The notes beneath the pieces were generated by a model that was not told the origin of the DNA, made no database searches, and saw only the letters and a program-made list of their open reading frames with translations. A DNA stretch of 64,000 nt from Pedobacter sp. Leaf170 (GTDB lineage: Bacteria > Bacteroidota > Bacteroidia > Sphingobacteriales > Sphingobacteriaceae). The first letter of the stretch is position 1. Each line of letters opens with the position of its first letter. The DNA lies in the NCBI RefSeq assembly GCF_920984665.1, contig NZ_CAKLBP010000004.1:186001-250000 (forward strand), given 5' to 3'. A program made the translations under genes and the position numbers. Of this stretch, positions 26,115 to 35,366 are shown in pieces.

Positions 26115-27941
26115 ATGAAGACATATTTTCGTTTATTATCTTTTGCAAAACCGATTGAAAAGTTTGCTATACCTTATGTTATCGCAACGCTTTTTGCCAT
26201 AATATTTAATACATTTCTATTTACTTTACTAGGGCCTTTAATGCAAGCTATTTTTTTAAAAGATAGTACCACAAAGCCTTTCACAACTTCAGGAGAGCAT
26301 TCTTTATTAGATCCGAGAGAGCTTTTTCAATCTTATATTGATAAAATTACTGCACAACATGGCGATGTTTATGCCCTTCAGATAATTTGTGTAGTAATTG
26401 TAATTACCGTTTTTCTTGCAAATTTCTTCCGTTATTTCTCTCAACGTTATATGGAAGATTTAAGAGTACATACCCTACTAAATCTTCGCAAAACCGTTTT
26501 TAATAATGTGATGAATTTACATGTTGGTTACTTTAATAACGAAAGAAAAGGAGATATTATTTCTAAAGTTGCCTCTGATGTTCAGGTTGTACAGTTTACG
26601 GTAACCAATACACTACAGGTAGTTTTTAAAGAGCCTTTACAATTAATATTTTTCATTGCTGTATTGTTGTCTATATCAGTTAAATTAACTCTGTTCTCAT
26701 TGTTGATTATTCCGGTTTCAGGTTTTATCATCAGTAAAATAGTGAAAAGGTTAAAGCAACAAGCTACGCAATCACATGAATCTTTTGCAAAAATGATTGG
26801 CTTTCTGGACGAATCTTTAAGTGGCATAAAAATCATTAAAGCCTTTAATGCATCAAACAGAGTTAAGGAAAAATTTGGAGAAGAGAACAAATTCTACTCT
26901 TTTTTAAATCGAAAAATGGCAAGAAGGCAACAGCTTGCTTCTCCAGTATCGCAAACTTTAGGCGTATTGGTTGTCGTATTTATTTTGCTTTATGGCGGAA
27001 CCATGATTTTAACCGGTCAGGGAAGTTTAAATGGCGGTGAATTTGTGGTTTACCTTGCTACTTTTAGTCAGGTTATGCAACCCATTAAGGCATTAACAGA
27101 TTCGTTTAGCGGCATCCATTCTGGTATTTCGGCTGGAGAGCGTGTTTTAGAATTAATTGATACAAAACCAGAGCTTAATAATAAGCCAAACGCAGAATCC
27201 TTAAATACTTTCGAAAAATCGCTAGTTTTTGAAAATGTAGCTTTTAATTATGGCGAAAAACAAGTTCTAAGAAACATTAATTTAACGATAGAAAAAGGAC
27301 AAACCATTGCTTTGGTTGGTCCATCAGGAGGCGGAAAAAGTACGCTGATGGATTTGATTCCGCGTTTCCACGATCCAAAATCAGGAATTGTAAAAATTGA
27401 CGGTATTGATTATAAAGATTTAACGGTTGAAAGTATTCGAAGCAATATGGGTACGGTAAACCAAGAATCTTTTCTTTTTAACGATACTATTTTCAATAAC
27501 ATTGCTTTTGCCAAGCCAGATGCAACCGAAGCAGAAGTTATCGCGGCAGCAAAAATTGCCAATGCGCATGACTTTATCGAAAATACCGAAAACGGCTATC
27601 AAACTTTTGTGGGCGATAGAGGTAACAGATTATCAGGCGGACAGAAACAACGGGTTTGTATTGCAAGAGCGGTTTTAGCAAACCCACCGATTATGTTGTT
27701 GGATGAAGCAACATCTGCATTAGATACTGAATCAGAAAAATTAGTACAGGAAGCTTTGAACAATTTAATGAAGAATAGAACTTCAATCGTGATTGCACAC
27801 CGTTTAAGCACCATACAACATGCTGATAAAATTGTTGTGATTGATAAAGGCGAAGTAATTGAAACAGGTTCTCATCAGGATTTGATGCTTAAAAACGGCT
27901 TATATAAACGATTAATTGATATGCAAGCCTTTAACGATTAA
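26115..27941 (+). CDS. MsbA-like ABC exporter for lipid-linked glycans (608 aa)
   Basis: Six transmembrane helices (about residues 15-345) are followed by a complete nucleotide-binding domain: Walker A GPSGGGKSTLMD, Q-loop NQESFLFND, signature LSGGQKQRVCIA, Walker B IMLLDEATSALD and H-loop IAHRLSTIQHADK. The long loop after helix 1 is typical of the Bacteroidota MsbA/lipid-flippase group. Its position among glycosyltransferases indicates export of lipid A core or a lipid-linked oligosaccharide across the inner membrane. The next gene starts 1 bp after the stop. Confidence 0.88.
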   Translation: MKTYFRLLSFAKPIEKFAIPYVIATLFAIIFNTFLFTLLGPLMQAIFLKDSTTKPFTTSGEHSLLDPRELFQSYIDKITAQHGDVYALQIICVVIVITVFLANFFRYFSQRYMEDLRVHTLLNLRKTVFNNVMNLHVGYFNNERKGDIISKVASDVQVVQFTVTNTLQVVFKEPLQLIFFIAVLLSISVKLTLFSLLIIPVSGFIISKIVKRLKQQATQSHESFAKMIGFLDESLSGIKIIKAFNASNRVKEKFGEENKFYSFLNRKMARRQQLASPVSQTLGVLVVVFILLYGGTMILTGQGSLNGGEFVVYLATFSQVMQPIKALTDSFSGIHSGISAGERVLELIDTKPELNNKPNAESLNTFEKSLVFENVAFNYGEKQVLRNINLTIEKGQTIALVGPSGGGKSTLMDLIPRFHDPKSGIVKIDGIDYKDLTVESIRSNMGTVNQESFLFNDTIFNNIAFAKPDATEAEVIAAAKIANAHDFIENTENGYQTFVGDRGNRLSGGQKQRVCIARAVLANPPIMLLDEATSALDTESEKLVQEALNNLMKNRTSIVIAHRLSTIQHADKIVVIDKGEVIETGSHQDLMLKNGLYKRLIDMQAFND

Positions 27942-27942
27942 A

Positions 27943-28746
27943 ATGAGCACAAGCATTTTAAATATTGCCACTTCGATTCAGGCAGAAAATTATGCTTTTG
28001 AATTTTCGGTGTGTACGCTTGTTACCCGTAAGCAAGAGTACAATGAAATGCTTCAATCATTTTTATCCAAAGGCTTTAGCAATGATAAATGTGAATTTAT
28101 TTATGCCGACAACACTGAAAAAAATAATTTTGATGCCTTTTCTGCTATTAATTTATTTTTAAAGAAAGCAAAAGGGAAGTATATCATAATCTGCCATCAG
28201 GATGTTTTAATTAATCAAGATGGTTATGAAGATTTAATAAATTGCCTGGCTAAGCTTGATAATTTAGATACCGCTTGGGGTGTTTGCGGGAATGCTGGGG
28301 CCGCCGGACCAAACCATATTGTGTATTATATTTCTTACCCAGACGGAACCTTTATGAACAAAGGCAAATTTCCTTTGAAAGTAACAGGTTTGGACGAAAA
28401 TTTTCTGCTGGTAAAAAATAGCGCAAACCTTAAAGTTTCGAATAATTTAAATGGCTTCCATTTGTACGCAACTGATTTAGTATTGCAAGCCGAATTGAAT
28501 GGCTTTTCATCTTACGTAATCCCTTTTAACCTCACGCACAAAAGTCGTGGAAATCGGGATGGCGATTTTTTCCGAATCAGAAAAGAATTAATAAACAAAT
28601 ATAATAGGTTTTTTAGAACGCGTTGGATACAAACGAATTCTACGGTTTTTCATTTATCAGGTTCTTTTTTAGGCAAGTTAACCGGAAATGGTTTGTTCTT
28701 GTTTTTTGTTAGGATGTGGAACGGATTACAAAAGCGCAGAAAATAA
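27943..28746 (+). CDS. Glycosyltransferase-like protein, GT-A fold (267 aa)
   Basis: The product resembles the PF13712-type glycosyltransferase family: ICHQDVLINQDGYEDL supplies the acidic cluster, and WGVCGNAGAAG, FHLYATDLVLQAELNG and LTHKSRGNRDGDFF mark the acceptor lobe. A similar arrangement is seen in the protein of the minus-strand gene at 31526. Starts further upstream lie inside the ABC gene; the ATG at 27943 sits 1 bp after that stop and fits the operon. The stop overlaps the next start by one base (TAATG). Confidence 0.75.
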   Translation: MSTSILNIATSIQAENYAFEFSVCTLVTRKQEYNEMLQSFLSKGFSNDKCEFIYADNTEKNNFDAFSAINLFLKKAKGKYIIICHQDVLINQDGYEDLINCLAKLDNLDTAWGVCGNAGAAGPNHIVYYISYPDGTFMNKGKFPLKVTGLDENFLLVKNSANLKVSNNLNGFHLYATDLVLQAELNGFSSYVIPFNLTHKSRGNRDGDFFRIRKELINKYNRFFRTRWIQTNSTVFHLSGSFLGKLTGNGLFLFFVRMWNGLQKRRK

Positions 28747-29636
28747 TGGATGTGAAACAACCGCTTGTTTCTATTGCTCTATGCACTTACAATGGCGAGA
28801 AATTCCTTGCCAAACAACTTGATTCCATTCTAAATCAAGATTACCCGAATGTAGAAATCATCATCAGCGATGACTTATCTAATGATGGAACTGCTGCTAT
28901 TTTAGAGGATTATGCAGCAAAAAATCGAAATATTAAATTCTGGATAAATGATTCTAATTTAGGTTTTAACCAAAACTTTAAAAAGGCGATTAATAATTGT
29001 GTGGGCGATTTTATTGCAATTGCAGACCAAGACGACATCTGGCTCGAAAACAAAATTACACTCTTGATTAAAAACATCGGAGATGATCTTTTAATTTATC
29101 ACGATTCGGAATTTATAGATGACCAGGACGTGCCGACAGGAAAAAGTACACTTTCTCATCACCGATTTGTTAAAGGCAATTGTAGTAAAAACCTCCTTTA
29201 CTATAATTGTGTTTCTGGCCATACCTGTTTATTTAAAAAAGAACTTTTAAAACTTATCCAAAATTTCCCTTCAGGACTTTATTATGATTGGTGGTTGGCC
29301 TATACAGCAGCTTGCACCGGTAAAATAAGCTATTTAACAGATAAACTTGTGCGCCACCGTAAGCATACAGAAAGTTCAACAAGTAAAGATAAAATTGAGG
29401 CAAAATCACTAAGAAAAATGCATCTGAATCTATTTTTAAGTCATCCACTAACGCCAAAAAAACTAAAAGAATTTATTCAATCTTTATTAATTGGTTACGA
29501 TGAATTAAATAGGAATACTTTCTCCTTAAAACTTTTTACACTGCTGTTAACAAATTTCACATCCCTTTATTACATCAGAAAGCGTTCAGTTTTTTCGTTA
29601 TTGAAGATAATGTATAGAGAAAGCAAATCGAATTAG
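28746..29636 (+). CDS. Glycosyltransferase family 2, tandem paralogue 1 (296 aa)
   Basis: The GT2 signature is complete: VSIALCTYNGEKFLAKQLDS, EIIISDDLSNDGT, and ADQDDIWLENK as the DxD region. YYDWWLAYTAA and VRHRKHTESS lie in the acceptor lobe. The same layout recurs in the next two genes, so the three form a tandem paralogue set, similar to rhamnosyltransferases of O-antigen loci. The start at 28746 overlaps the previous stop; the upstream ATG at 28716 lies inside that gene. Confidence 0.85.
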   Translation: MDVKQPLVSIALCTYNGEKFLAKQLDSILNQDYPNVEIIISDDLSNDGTAAILEDYAAKNRNIKFWINDSNLGFNQNFKKAINNCVGDFIAIADQDDIWLENKITLLIKNIGDDLLIYHDSEFIDDQDVPTGKSTLSHHRFVKGNCSKNLLYYNCVSGHTCLFKKELLKLIQNFPSGLYYDWWLAYTAACTGKISYLTDKLVRHRKHTESSTSKDKIEAKSLRKMHLNLFLSHPLTPKKLKEFIQSLLIGYDELNRNTFSLKLFTLLLTNFTSLYYIRKRSVFSLLKIMYRESKSN

Positions 29637-29649
29637 TTAATTTTGAACC

Positions 29650-30591
29650 ATGTTAAATCTGCCTTTGATAAGTATTGCCGTGTGCACCTATAATGGGCAA
29701 ATTCATATACATGAACAACTGCAAAGCCTAGTCAATCAAGATTATATTAACAAAGAAATTATTATTGTTGATGACAGATCAACAGACGGTACTTTAGAAA
29801 TTTTGAAAGATTATGAGCAAAAATTTTCATTCGTAAAGATTTATCAGAATCCAACAAATTTAGGCTACATAAAAAACTTTGAAAAGGCAATTTCTTATTG
29901 CAATGGTGATTACATTGCTTTAAGTGACCAAGATGATATTTGGGATTTACAAAAACTAAGTAAACTTAAGGATAGCTTTAATCAAGCTTCACTTTTAATA
30001 TATCATAACTCAGCTTTAGTTGATGAGAAAGGAAAATTGCTTAATAAAACGCTTTCGCAAACAATAGGTTATCTTGATAATAATGACGGTAGAAATTTAT
30101 TGTTAAATAATTGTATTGCCGGTCATTCAATTATGTTCAAAAGAGATTTAAGAAATAAAATTTTACCTTTTCCTAATACAATTCCTCATGACCATTGGCT
30201 AGCTTATGTCGCAACTGTTACAGGACAGATACAATATCTTCCCGAAACTTTAGTCGAATACCGTCAACATAATTTTTCCTTAACATTTACGGAGCATTCA
30301 AAAGACAATCAACGACTAGTAGTTGAAAATAATGATAAAAAAGCTGAAAAATTAAACTTAAACAATCTGAGGATTAAGCATTTGATAACAATCAAATCAT
30401 TTTACGAAAATGATAATAAGGAATTAAAGTTCATCAATAAGATAATTCGGTTGTTAGTGAACAAACCTAAAAATGGATTTGCCTTTTCTTTATTCTTTTT
30501 TTTAGCTTGCCACCAACAGCGGCTGTTTAAATTGTACCACAAATCTTTTTTAAGCACGTTGATTTTAATAATTAAAGAGTGTAAAAGTTAA
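29650..30591 (+). CDS. Glycosyltransferase family 2, tandem paralogue 2 (313 aa)
   Basis: This product shares with its neighbours the motifs ISIAVCTYNGQIHIHEQLQS, EIIIVDDRSTDGT, LSDQDDIWDLQK, HDHWLAYVA and VEYRQHNFS. The C-terminal 80 residues are Lys/Asn-rich and diverge from the other two, as expected if the acceptors differ. It follows the first paralogue by 13 bp. The AT content is higher than in the flanking housekeeping genes, which is common in surface-glycan loci exchanged between strains. Confidence 0.85.
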   Translation: MLNLPLISIAVCTYNGQIHIHEQLQSLVNQDYINKEIIIVDDRSTDGTLEILKDYEQKFSFVKIYQNPTNLGYIKNFEKAISYCNGDYIALSDQDDIWDLQKLSKLKDSFNQASLLIYHNSALVDEKGKLLNKTLSQTIGYLDNNDGRNLLLNNCIAGHSIMFKRDLRNKILPFPNTIPHDHWLAYVATVTGQIQYLPETLVEYRQHNFSLTFTEHSKDNQRLVVENNDKKAEKLNLNNLRIKHLITIKSFYENDNKELKFINKIIRLLVNKPKNGFAFSLFFFLACHQQRLFKLYHKSFLSTLILIIKECKS

Positions 30592-30604
30592 TCGTTTAAA
30601 GCTG

Positions 30605-31531
30605 ATGACATTCCAAAACCCAAAAATCTCTATTGCGATATGTACTTACAATGGTGCTTTATTTATAAGAGAACAACTAAAAAGTATTCTTGATCAAACA
30701 TACCAAAATTTAGAAATTATCATAATAGATGATAAATCTAGTGATGAGACCGTAAAAATCTGTAAATCTTATAATGACAGTCGCATTCATATATTTTCAA
30801 ATGAGATAAATTTAGGATATACTAAAAATTTCGAAAAAGCTATTACAAAATGTTCTGGTGAATACATATGTTTATGTGATCAAGATGATATTTGGAATTT
30901 AAATAAAGTCGAAACATTACTAAATGAAATAGGCACTAATCAATTAATATATCATGACTCTAATTTTATTAATGAACACGGTGAAGTATTAAATGTAGCT
31001 TCGATGGCTAATAGATACCATATGTACCAAGGTAAGGATGCTTTGCCATTTTTGCTATTCAACTGCATATCTGGGCATGCGTCGATGTTTAGGCAAGAAT
31101 TAACTAAGCATTTATTGCCTTTTGACACAAGATTCTTTCATGATTGGTGGCTAGCCTATGTAGCCGTTAATGTTGGTACTATTAAATTTATTGACAAAAT
31201 TTTAGTCAGCTATCGCCAGCATACGAATAGCATTACAGATAATTTAGGTTTAAAACCTGACATAAAAAATACAGGCAAACGGGTTAAAATTAACCTAAAT
31301 TGGATAAAAAAATGTTCTGATTATCCAAACAATAAAAATCCAGAGCTAATACAGCAAGCGTACTACACTTTTAAAATGCTATTGTCTGGTAAGAAACGAT
31401 TGAGTGCATTTTTATTTATCGTTAGGCATTATGACAATCTATTTTTTATCGCTAACCGAAAGAAAAAAAGCTCAGTAAGTAAGATAAATTTTGCAAGGAA
31501 GTTAAGTTTAGCTAATTTGAATGAGTTATGA
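30605..31531 (+). CDS. Glycosyltransferase family 2, tandem paralogue 3 (308 aa)
   Basis: The third copy keeps ISIAICTYNGALFIREQLKS, EIIIIDDKSSDET, LCDQDDIWNLNK, FHDWWLAYVAVN and VSYRQHTNS. The same transfer chemistry with a different donor or acceptor is likely. Its last 6 bp overlap the end of the convergent glycosyltransferase gene at 31526, so no terminator separates them. Confidence 0.85.
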   Translation: MTFQNPKISIAICTYNGALFIREQLKSILDQTYQNLEIIIIDDKSSDETVKICKSYNDSRIHIFSNEINLGYTKNFEKAITKCSGEYICLCDQDDIWNLNKVETLLNEIGTNQLIYHDSNFINEHGEVLNVASMANRYHMYQGKDALPFLLFNCISGHASMFRQELTKHLLPFDTRFFHDWWLAYVAVNVGTIKFIDKILVSYRQHTNSITDNLGLKPDIKNTGKRVKINLNWIKKCSDYPNNKNPELIQQAYYTFKMLLSGKKRLSAFLFIVRHYDNLFFIANRKKKSSVSKINFARKLSLANLNEL

Positions 31532-32404
31532 GCTCGACACTTTTCTTATCAAATAGCGGTTTAGTTTTAGAAATAAGGCGAAGTTATATCTTCTGATTCC
31601 ATTCTTTATCCATAATACCTTAAAAAGTTGTCTCTTTGAAATTCCGTAGAATAAGGCTTTATTTATAAAATCTTTAAATGTTCTTTTCTCAATACCTTGC
31701 AAAGTTTTATTATCTAAGTCAACCGTTGTAATTGGTAAAAATATGCTCCATTTTTGATGAAGTTTGATGATTTCATTTAACCAGGATCTATTAAAATTGC
31801 CTTCAGAAAAATGCTGCAAAAGGATATCGTAACGGACATTGATTTCATATTTTTTTCCAACTTGTAATGAAAAATCAATATCATAAGCATGAAAACCTTT
31901 AAAAATCTCCTCATCAAAAGGATTTTCAAATACTATTTTTTTTAAAGCACAAAACCATACACCATCAACGCAGACCACTTTGGTAAATTCTTCCTCATCA
32001 GGATTTCTTGTATGATGTAGCTTCGTTTTATCAGAAAATTTAAATGTTTGAATAATATTGCTTCTTTCTGTATTTTCTGAGTTGCTATGCCACCCAGATG
32101 GACTTAATGCCTTGTAGACACTGCCAGCTATCCCTAAAAGTCCTAATTTAGTATTAGCAATAAAGGCTTGATTAACGATTTCGCCCCAACTACGAGTTTT
32201 TATATTAACATCTTCATGCATAAAGCAGAGTAATTCATATTTTGCCACTTTAGCGCCGGAGTTATAGAGTTCACAAAGACCTTTTTTACCTTCACTGTTT
32301 TCGAAACTTATAATTTCGAATGGTACTCCAATAGTTTCAGTAATATTTTTAGTTACATTTTCTAGAAAGTGAGGATCCGTTGAAGATATAATTATTGATA
32401 TCAT
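31526..32404 (-). CDS. Glycosyltransferase-like family protein (292 aa)
   Basis: The start ISIIISSTDPHFLENVTKN, the FENSEGKKGLCELYNSGA loop, FMHEDVNI in the DxD position and GFHAYDIDFSLQVG near the C-lobe match the PF13712 glycosyltransferase group, also common in O-antigen clusters. It is the only minus-strand transferase in the locus and converges on paralogue 3 with a 6-bp overlap. Its promoter would lie in the AT-rich 32405-32565 gap, shared with the divergent acyltransferase. Confidence 0.78.
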   Translation of the reverse strand: MISIIISSTDPHFLENVTKNITETIGVPFEIISFENSEGKKGLCELYNSGAKVAKYELLCFMHEDVNIKTRSWGEIVNQAFIANTKLGLLGIAGSVYKALSPSGWHSNSENTERSNIIQTFKFSDKTKLHHTRNPDEEEFTKVVCVDGVWFCALKKIVFENPFDEEIFKGFHAYDIDFSLQVGKKYEINVRYDILLQHFSEGNFNRSWLNEIIKLHQKWSIFLPITTVDLDNKTLQGIEKRTFKDFINKALFYGISKRQLFKVLWIKNGIRRYNFALFLKLNRYLIRKVSSS

Positions 32405-32565
32405 CGTAAAGAATTATATAAGAATAAATGTATAAAGCTAACGAAAGTAAGTATTTGAAAAATATATTCTGCAATTACACAGATGTTAAAAATGTTTTTT
32501 CCAAAGGAATGGATTACTTAAAAAAGCAATAATCAATCAATAGTTCTTATTATTGCAAAATAATT

Positions 32566-33648
32566 ATGTCAGATCCTATTAAAAAAGAAAAATTAAATTA
32601 CGATTTCATTGATTCGCTAAGATTCATAGCAATTATCACAATTGTTTTAGAACATACTTACATGTGGCCGGAGCCTAAATTCTTTAAGGATGTTATGGAG
32701 CAATCAATTCAGCTCTTCACCATGCAGGTTTTTAAATTCGGTACAATATTGTTCTATTTACTTGCAGGATTCCTGATTGGTGATAAAATTCATACAACAA
32801 CTTCTTTACAATACTTAAAAAGACGATTTGATGGAACCTTTAAACCTTGGTTATTTTGGATAATTGTATTTTTAATTCTAATATATGCCAATTTACTTGT
32901 TGTGTATTTAAAGGGAAGTTGGTCGCCAATGTTCGAGAAACCGATTTGGGGTTTAGCCAACCAGATTTATGACATTATAGTTAAAACCAGTTTTTGGTTT
33001 ATTCTCAATTTCCTTGGAAGTATTTCACTTTTATTGATATTTAGAAAATACTTGTATAAATATCAACTCGGTATATTTTTAGGCATTTGCTCTGTTTTTT
33101 ATTCTATTAATCTATATCATGAGTGGATTTACAGTACGCATACTACAGCCATTTTTGGATTTGTATTTTATTTGTGGTTAGGTGTTATACTTCATAAATA
33201 TTTTAAAGAATTTAATGAATGGATTAAAAGACGTTCTGTAATCATATTAGGCTTAGCTGCAACGATTACTTTAATAATTTCGTGCTGGGAAAGTTATTAT
33301 TTAATTAATGCTAATATACAAGGCGATCCTTATAATACATTAAGATTTTCAAACATCATCTACTCTCTGGTTTGCTTTTTGTTTTTGTATCGCCTTGGGA
33401 ACCCAAAATGGATAAAAAAGTTGAATCCAAGAAGCAGCACTTATGGAATACACTTAATCCATTTTATAATTATTATGCAAATATTGCCTCAAATTTTTAA
33501 TCCTTTAAAAATCGGGCCAGAAGGGAAGACCTCATTTGAATTAGTAATTCTTCAATACGTCAGATTTTTCATTGTGTATTTAGCTAGTTACTTTATTGTT
33601 TACGTCATCAATAAATTCGATAAAATAAAATGGATAGTTGGACAGTAG
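32566..33648 (+). CDS. Acyltransferase 3 (OafA-like) integral membrane protein (360 aa)
   Basis: About ten hydrophobic segments and an N-terminal signature (NYDFIDSLRFIAIITIVLEHTYMW) containing the conserved R and H of acyltransferase-3 proteins identify the family. These enzymes O-acetylate or otherwise acylate sugars of LPS, capsule or lipids, using acyl-CoA from the cytosol. LAGFLIG and YGIHLIHF are further family marks. Its position within the glycan locus suggests it decorates that glycan. It ends 2 bp from the convergent methyltransferase gene. Confidence 0.85.
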   Translation: MSDPIKKEKLNYDFIDSLRFIAIITIVLEHTYMWPEPKFFKDVMEQSIQLFTMQVFKFGTILFYLLAGFLIGDKIHTTTSLQYLKRRFDGTFKPWLFWIIVFLILIYANLLVVYLKGSWSPMFEKPIWGLANQIYDIIVKTSFWFILNFLGSISLLLIFRKYLYKYQLGIFLGICSVFYSINLYHEWIYSTHTTAIFGFVFYLWLGVILHKYFKEFNEWIKRRSVIILGLAATITLIISCWESYYLINANIQGDPYNTLRFSNIIYSLVCFLFLYRLGNPKWIKKLNPRSSTYGIHLIHFIIIMQILPQIFNPLKIGPEGKTSFELVILQYVRFFIVYLASYFIVYVINKFDKIKWIVGQ

Positions 33649-33650
33649 TG

Positions 33651-34616
33651 TTAATTTGCTTTCTTAAATAAGTAAAAAACTGCCGTATCACCTCTTCCCT
33701 CTGCGTTCAATTTAGCTGCTTTAGTCTGGTAATTTTCTATCTCTTCTTCAGAAAAATATTTTTCTACCGGGTAAGCCAGTCGATTATTTTCTTCGGGAAA
33801 AAGCGGAATATCCTTTTTGTATAATTCACTTGCCCAAAACTGAAAACTTAATGAATCAAAAAGTTTATGTCTAATCTCATAACCTGTTTCTTCCGCCAGA
33901 ATATTCATACTTTTAACAGTATGCAGAAAAAAATGTCTTGGTGCATCTAGTTGAACCCAATTTTCCTTGTATATTTCAAAAGCTTCCGCGATGATTGGAA
34001 TGGCAATTAACAAGCATCCTTCATCTTTTAGAAGTCTTCTACAATTTTTTAGTACATTCAGTTGCTCTGGCATGTGTTCCAAAACATGATTCATAATAAT
34101 TAAATCATAGTTGTTAGGTTTAAGTTCTTCAATATCTTTTTTCAGTATACGAACGCCGAAGCCATGATCAATTTCTTGAGGAATAAATTTATCAACACCT
34201 TCAATATTTTCGAAACCAAGATTGAATAAATCGCAAATCTGCCTTCCTTTCCCACAACCTACTTCCAAAATTTTATTAGAAAAATTTACATCAATAGGCT
34301 TTAAATAACGTAGGGCTGGACGGTCCTTTTTGAAAAGCTTTTTCAACCTGAAGTTACCTACAATTCTTTTTATAAATGGCTGCCGTTTTAAGGGCGCCGT
34401 TTCAGCATTAAAAGAATAATAATATGGGGGATAATATTTATCAATGTTTTGAGGAAACTCGGCAATTTGTAAACAACCACAGCTTGAGCACTGATTGTAA
34501 GAGAATTCATCTCTAAACCCGAACATCATTTCTTTAACAAGGTAGGTATCTGAAAAAGGGGAATAACAAATTTTACATAATTTATTATTCCCCTTTAATG
34601 CGTTTTCTGTATTCAA
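33651..34616 (-). CDS. Class I SAM methyltransferase with N-terminal zinc ribbon (321 aa)
   Basis: Residues 14-50 hold a CKIC...CSSCGC zinc-binding pair, followed by a Methyltransf_23 domain: motif I ILEVGCGKGRQICDL, the acidic EGVDKF, LIIMNHVLEHMPEQLN as motif IV, and LLKDEGCLLIAIP as motif V. This architecture is common in sugar- or nucleotide-sugar-modifying methyltransferases of O-antigen loci. The start is TTG at 34616; no in-frame ATG precedes the zinc motif, and the next Met lies beyond it. Confidence 0.82.
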   Translation of the reverse strand: MNTENALKGNNKLCKICYSPFSDTYLVKEMMFGFRDEFSYNQCSSCGCLQIAEFPQNIDKYYPPYYYSFNAETAPLKRQPFIKRIVGNFRLKKLFKKDRPALRYLKPIDVNFSNKILEVGCGKGRQICDLFNLGFENIEGVDKFIPQEIDHGFGVRILKKDIEELKPNNYDLIIMNHVLEHMPEQLNVLKNCRRLLKDEGCLLIAIPIIAEAFEIYKENWVQLDAPRHFFLHTVKSMNILAEETGYEIRHKLFDSLSFQFWASELYKKDIPLFPEENNRLAYPVEKYFSEEEIENYQTKAAKLNAEGRGDTAVFYLFKKAN

Positions 34617-34699
34617 AGTAGATTAATTTTATTTACAATAATAAATAAAACATCACGAATACCTAAATTATCATCTGGAATTTAAATCGCTTATAACGA

Positions 34700-35155
34700 T
34701 TACCCCTCCGCATCACGTAATCCTTTAATTTTATCATGAGAAACTCTCAAAGCTGCTTTCTGCTCAGAAATTAATTCTCTGATATTGGCAGGAACACCTT
34801 CAACTTCTAAAGCCATTTTGTAAGCGTTTTGGGCTGCATCTTCACCAAATTCGCAGTTATTTAATACCGTTTTACGATCGTGGCCGGTAAATAATGCTTT
34901 AACGTCCATCCAGGCTCTGTAAATTTTTCCTGAATTTGTAGTTCCTGTTTCAATGTCTTCACCCAATACGCCAACTTCTTGGGCTAAGGCCAACTTATAT
35001 TTCTGACTTTCTTCTATCATGCTTAAGAATAAAGATTTCAAATCGGCATCACCATCTTTAAGTTCTTTGCGAGCCTTTTCATATCCTTCAATTCTATCGT
35101 TATTAATTTGAACTAAATCGTTCAAAACCTCTGCTGTTAATGTTGTCGTATTCAT
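34700..35155 (-). CDS. PA2169-type four-helix-bundle protein, DUF2383 (151 aa)
   Basis: An all-helical ferritin-like protein: LNDLVQINNDRIEGYEKA and MIEESQKYKLALAQEV carry the spaced Glu/His-type residues of DUF2383. The C-terminal half repeats the pattern (CEFGEDAAQNAYKMALE). Members are often induced by stress; the function is unknown. The ATG at 35155 is preferred over 35194, because the extra 13 residues are Lys/Ile-rich leader sequence and the homologues begin near MNTTTLTAEVLNDLV. The gene stands alone. Confidence 0.82.
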   Translation of the reverse strand: MNTTTLTAEVLNDLVQINNDRIEGYEKARKELKDGDADLKSLFLSMIEESQKYKLALAQEVGVLGEDIETGTTNSGKIYRAWMDVKALFTGHDRKTVLNNCEFGEDAAQNAYKMALEVEGVPANIRELISEQKAALRVSHDKIKGLRDAEG

Positions 35156-35366
35156 GTTATTAATTTTTATAGTTTTGATGTATTTAAGCAACATCGCTAT
35201 CCAAAAAAATGTTTGTGCTAATCTAAAAAGCTTACACCTAATGGCTATAATGTTACCAGGCCGTTAAATTCTGGTCGCAGTTTTTTTACCTAATGATAAA
35301 GCAAAAAGGTTGAAATACCAGGTTTATAAATGCACCTTGCAAATAATCAAAAACGCATTTGTTAAT

